Origin: Corylus avellana
Lineage: Eukaryota > Streptophyta > Magnoliopsida > Fagales > Betulaceae
Direction of reading: 5' to 3'
Length of the DNA stretch: 64,000 bases
Assembly: GCF_901000735.1 (NCBI RefSeq)
Contig: NC_081547.1
Location: forward strand, 9,158,193 to 9,222,192
Part shown: piece by piece, positions 61,061 through 64,000 of the stretch
Position numbering within the stretch: position 1 is the first letter of the stretch
Layout of the letters: every line of letters starts with the position of its first letter
Made by a program: the position numbers and the translations under genes
The notes under the pieces: model-generated
Seen by the model: the letters and a program-made list of their open reading frames with translations, nothing else
The model's database searches: none
Told to the model about the DNA's origin: nothing

Positions 61061-61594
61061 GTTTAAACCAGCTAACTGGGAACATAGCTCAAGCTTCCCA
61101 GTCAGAACCACCTTAGTCAACATATCAGAGGGGTTCTTTTCTGTATGGATCTTTTCAAGCTTCATTTGCTTTTTGTCTATCACCTCACGTAGCCAATGAT
61201 ACCTCACATCAATATGCTTCGTCCTTGAGCATAACTTGGAAGCACCCTTCAGATATCTTAAGATCCATCTCACAGCTTCCCAATAGTCTTTGCCCAAATT
61301 TGGGAGAAATCTGCTGATACTACCTACAGTATGTGCAATGTCTAGTCATGTGCACACCATGGCATACATAAGACTCCCAACAACTAAGGAGTAAGGAATG
61401 ACCTCCATTGCTTTCTTCTGTGCAAAGCTTTTATCTACTAACCGTGCTTTGTGCTTTGCTAGCTTTCCACTGCTATCCCTTTTCAGCTTGAACACCCCCT
61501 TGTTCTTCAGTGCTTTTCTGCCTTTAGGAAGTTCTACCAACTTATAGGTATCATTTTTCTACAGAGAATTCATCTCTTCTTGCATGGCTTTTAC

Positions 61595-63043
61595 CTAATG
61601 GATTTTATCCTTATGAGATTGTACTTCTTGGAAACTCTCTGGCTCCCCCTTTCCATTAAGTAGAATGTATTCTAAAGTAGGATATTTGGATGACGGTCTA
61701 TGCTCTCTAGTAGATCTTCTAACCTGAGATCTTGAATCTTCCTGATCATGAGGATGCTCCCCCTGCTCAGTATTCTCATTATTATCAAGCAACTCCGGCT
61801 CATCACTAGGAGTCAATTCTGGTGTAGCATCGTGCAGAACTTCCTCGTCTGGAGTATGCTGAGAAGGACTGGAAGATAAATCAACTATATCTTCAATTGC
61901 AGCTTTAGACTTCTCAGGTTTATCTGTATCACTATAGAATTGGTCTTCATAGAAAACCACACCTCGACTTCTGACAATCTTCCTCTTGATTGGATCCCAT
62001 AGCCTGAATCCAAATTCTTCATTTCCATAACCCAAAAAAATACAGGGAAGTGCCTTGTCATCAAGCTTCAACATGTTCTCATTTGGAACATGTGCAAAAG
62101 CCTTGCACCCAAATACCTTCAGATGAGAATATGAGACATCTCTTCCGCTCCATACTCTCTCCGGTATGTCGAAACCCAAAGGAACTGAAGGTGAACGGTT
62201 GATTAAATAGCAGGCCGTCAGAGTGGCCTCTCCCCAAAATGACTTGTGTAATCCAGCCATTTTAAGCATGCATCTAACTCTTTCTACAATGGTGCGGTTC
62301 ATCCTCTCCGCAATACCATTGTGTTGTAGGGTGCCTAGCACAGTCCTTTCATGCCTTATTCCATGCTCTGAGCAAAAGCTTTTGAATTTTTTCATAGTAT
62401 ATTCTCCTCCGTTGTTAGTACGGAGACACTTCAACTCCTTTCCATTCTCTCTTTCAACCATGGCATGGAATTGTTGAAAGATATCAAAGACTTGATCTTT
62501 TGTCTTTAATAGATAGACCCACACTTTCCTTGATGCATCATCAATGAATGTGACAAAATATCTATTGCCACCCAAGGTTGAAATTTCGATAAGTCCATAA
62601 ACATCTGAGTAGACCCTCTCCAGAATAGTAGATTTCTTTTGTGAAGATGTTGCAAAAGAAACTCTATGCTGCTTCCCGAATAAACAATGTTCACATGGAT
62701 TAAGAGCTTTACCTTGGTCAACAAGAATGAGCAATTTCTTTGCCAAAATCTGCAACCCTTTCTCACTCATGTGACCCAGCCTTTTGTGCCATAAATTTGG
62801 AGATGAACTATCTTCCACAGCGAACAACTCATCATGACACACCTTTATATGTGTCTTGTATAATGAACAACAAGACTTGCCTTTGGCCACCACCAAAGAT
62901 CCCTTGGTGAGCTTCCAAATTCCTTTGCCAAAGTAACTTTCATACCCTTCTTCATCAAGAATATTCTCAAATATGAGATTGAGACGCAGGTCGGGAATAT
63001 GTCGAGCATCCTTCAAAATCAACATGAATGTTACCAGCCCCAA
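61595..63043 (-). pseudogene. Copia integrase region, catalytic Asp replaced
   Basis: An open stretch of 482 codons. The HHCC zinc site is visible in LWHKRLGHMSEKGLQ...CEHCLFGKQ. The first catalytic Asp lies in VYSDVYG and the Glu in HNGIAERMNRT. The second site, normally LRTDNGGEY in this family, reads LRTNNGGEY, which should abolish integrase activity. The C-terminal part (LKVFGCKAFAHVP onward) and the acidic pre-reverse-transcriptase linker follow. It is a retroelement protein and not a host gene. Confidence 0.85.
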
Positions 63044-63854
63044 CTATCTTCGAGTTGCTAGTGTTGCCCATTCTTACCATACCAAAGTCTCCTGCTTTGT
63101 ATGATGTGAAGATCTCCTTGTTAGGAGTAGCATGGTAAGAGGCAGCGGTGTCTACAATCCACTCCTCATCATTACCCGCAACATGCAAACAATCCCCAGT
63201 GCTATAAGATAGAACTACCACATCTTGCCCCGAGCAAGTGGCAGTTGTATTCTTTTCATCATCTTTTCTTTGGCTGTAGTCAGCTTGATTTTGTTCTCGC
63301 TTCCAAGCATAGCAATTTCTCTTCATATGACCCTCCTTGCCGCAATGATAACATTTTCTTATTTCAATGGACCTCCCTCTTGACTTTGACCTCCCTTTGG
63401 ATTTATCACGACTCTTGAAACCTCTGTTTTTGCTTCTGCCCCTGTTCTCTGTGATAAGAGCTTGTGCATTGTCTGTCCCAGCAGCTTGTCTTCTGGTTTC
63501 TTCATTGAACATACTGCTTGTGACTTGCTCCATGGTCATCTTGCCATCGGGAGTAGAGTTACTCAAAGACACCACCAAGGTTTTCCAGTTATCTGGTAGA
63601 GAGCTCAAAAGCATCAAAGCTTGTAGCTCCTCATCAAGAGTCATCTTCATAGTGTTCAGTTGATTTACGATACTCTGAAAATCATTCAAATGGTCGGAAA
63701 CTGAAGCACCCTCCTTAAACTTCAAGTTAACAAGTTGTCGAATCAAGAAGGCTTTGTTTACGACTGTCTTTCGCTCGTATCTTGTTGTCAGCTTCTTCCA
63801 TAATTCACAAGCATTGGTTTCATCGGAAATATGATGGTAGACTTTGTCATCCAC
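62967..63854 (-). pseudogene. Copia gag-protease region
   Basis: An open stretch of 295 codons with a UBN2-type gag domain (LWKKLTTRYERKTVVNKAFL), a basic spacer (GRSKNRGFKSRDKSKGRSKS), the CCHC knuckle, and an aspartic protease site with DTAASYH. The frame is lost near 62990, where the text changes frame into the integrase part. The true gag start lies upstream, beyond the window, separated by a TAA at about 63857. Confidence 0.85.
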
Positions 63855-64000
63855 CCATTACCGAATGAGACCAACTACTTGTAAATTTAATTTCTTCCAC
63901 TCTGCATCTGAAGTCTCCTTTGGCTTGGCTGTGTCACCTTCAATTGGAGCATACATATCTTTATAGTAAAGAATGTCTAACATCTTGCCTTTCCAAAGCA

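Larger units (their letters stand above)
61022..64000 (-). mobile_element. Degenerate Ty1/copia retrotransposon (Tnt1-like), runs off the window
   Basis: Minus-strand order is gag, protease, integrase, remnant reverse transcriptase, RNase H, LTR. Gag continues past the window edge; a TAA stop occurs just upstream of VDDKVYHHIS at about 63857. Gag and protease lie at 63854-62967: zinc knuckle CYHCGKEGHMKRNC and protease site VDTAASYH. A frameshift leads to integrase at 63043-61595. Reverse transcriptase is almost wholly deleted: the ELPKGRKALKNKG start is fused at 61346-61540 to VIPYSLVVGSLMYAMVCT. RNase H remains at 61297-61022 (HIDVRYHWLREV, NPSDMLTKVV). The element cannot be autonomous. Confidence 0.9.

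Overview
The window is nuclear DNA of a flowering plant. It is AT-rich and transposon-dense, and its genes have many short exons and plant-type products (CBL Ca2+ sensor, C2-type phospholipase D, PRA1, a USP-like/kinase protein). A woody eudicot would fit, but I cannot name the species. There are no prokaryotic features and no CRISPR.

Three runs of exactly 100 N (8884-8983, 13184-13283, 17230-17329) divide the window into four contigs. Contig 1 (1-8883) is almost all repeats: a decayed Ty1/copia element with a solo LTR nested in it, a 5'-truncated LINE, a hairpin MITE, and the left half of an hAT-like MITE. Contig 2 (8984-13183) holds an unrecognised ORF, a Ty3-like LTR, a broken ABCC-transporter fragment and a SINE. 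Contig 3 (13284-17229) is a 5'-truncated second copy of the PLD gene found at 49264-53353. Contig 4 (17330-64000) begins by repeating the last ~1 kb of contig 1 and then carries all the intact genes. The end of contig 1 and the start of contig 4 share sequence, and the 8-bp target duplication of the hAT MITE is split between them. This suggests contigs 1 and 4 overlap and that contigs 2 and 3 were placed between them by scaffolding. Contig 3 then looks like an alternative haplotype or recent paralogue of the downstream PLD.

Contig 4 first runs through ~10 kb of intergenic repeats (18-29 kb), including two Mutator-type fold-back MITEs with perfect 9-bp target duplications and a 5'-truncated LINE. 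The genes follow: a USP-like/receptor-like cytoplasmic kinase gene (+, nine coding exons, 31098-35880); a two-RRM RNA-binding protein (-, ten coding exons, 38495-42307); a single-exon PRA1 family membrane protein (-, 43665-44243); a phospholipase D of the alpha4/epsilon type (+, four exons, 49264-53353); and a CBL10-type calcineurin B-like protein (+, nine exons, 55216-58482). The window closes with another MITE and a degenerate Tnt1-like copia element on the minus strand (60483 to beyond 64000).

The exon models were built by hand from splice sites, reading phase and family conservation. The PLD, kinase, RRM and CBL models all add up to open frames. The genes are independent single-gene units and not an operon or cluster, although PLD-epsilon (membrane lipid signalling) and CBL10 (salt and Ca2+ signalling) are both stress-signalling genes. 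I found no convincing new biological system. The most informative observations are the contig-order evidence, the mosaic identity of the PLD copies, the duplicated in-frame splice donor and GC-AG intron in CBL10, and several transposon insertions with readable target-site duplications.
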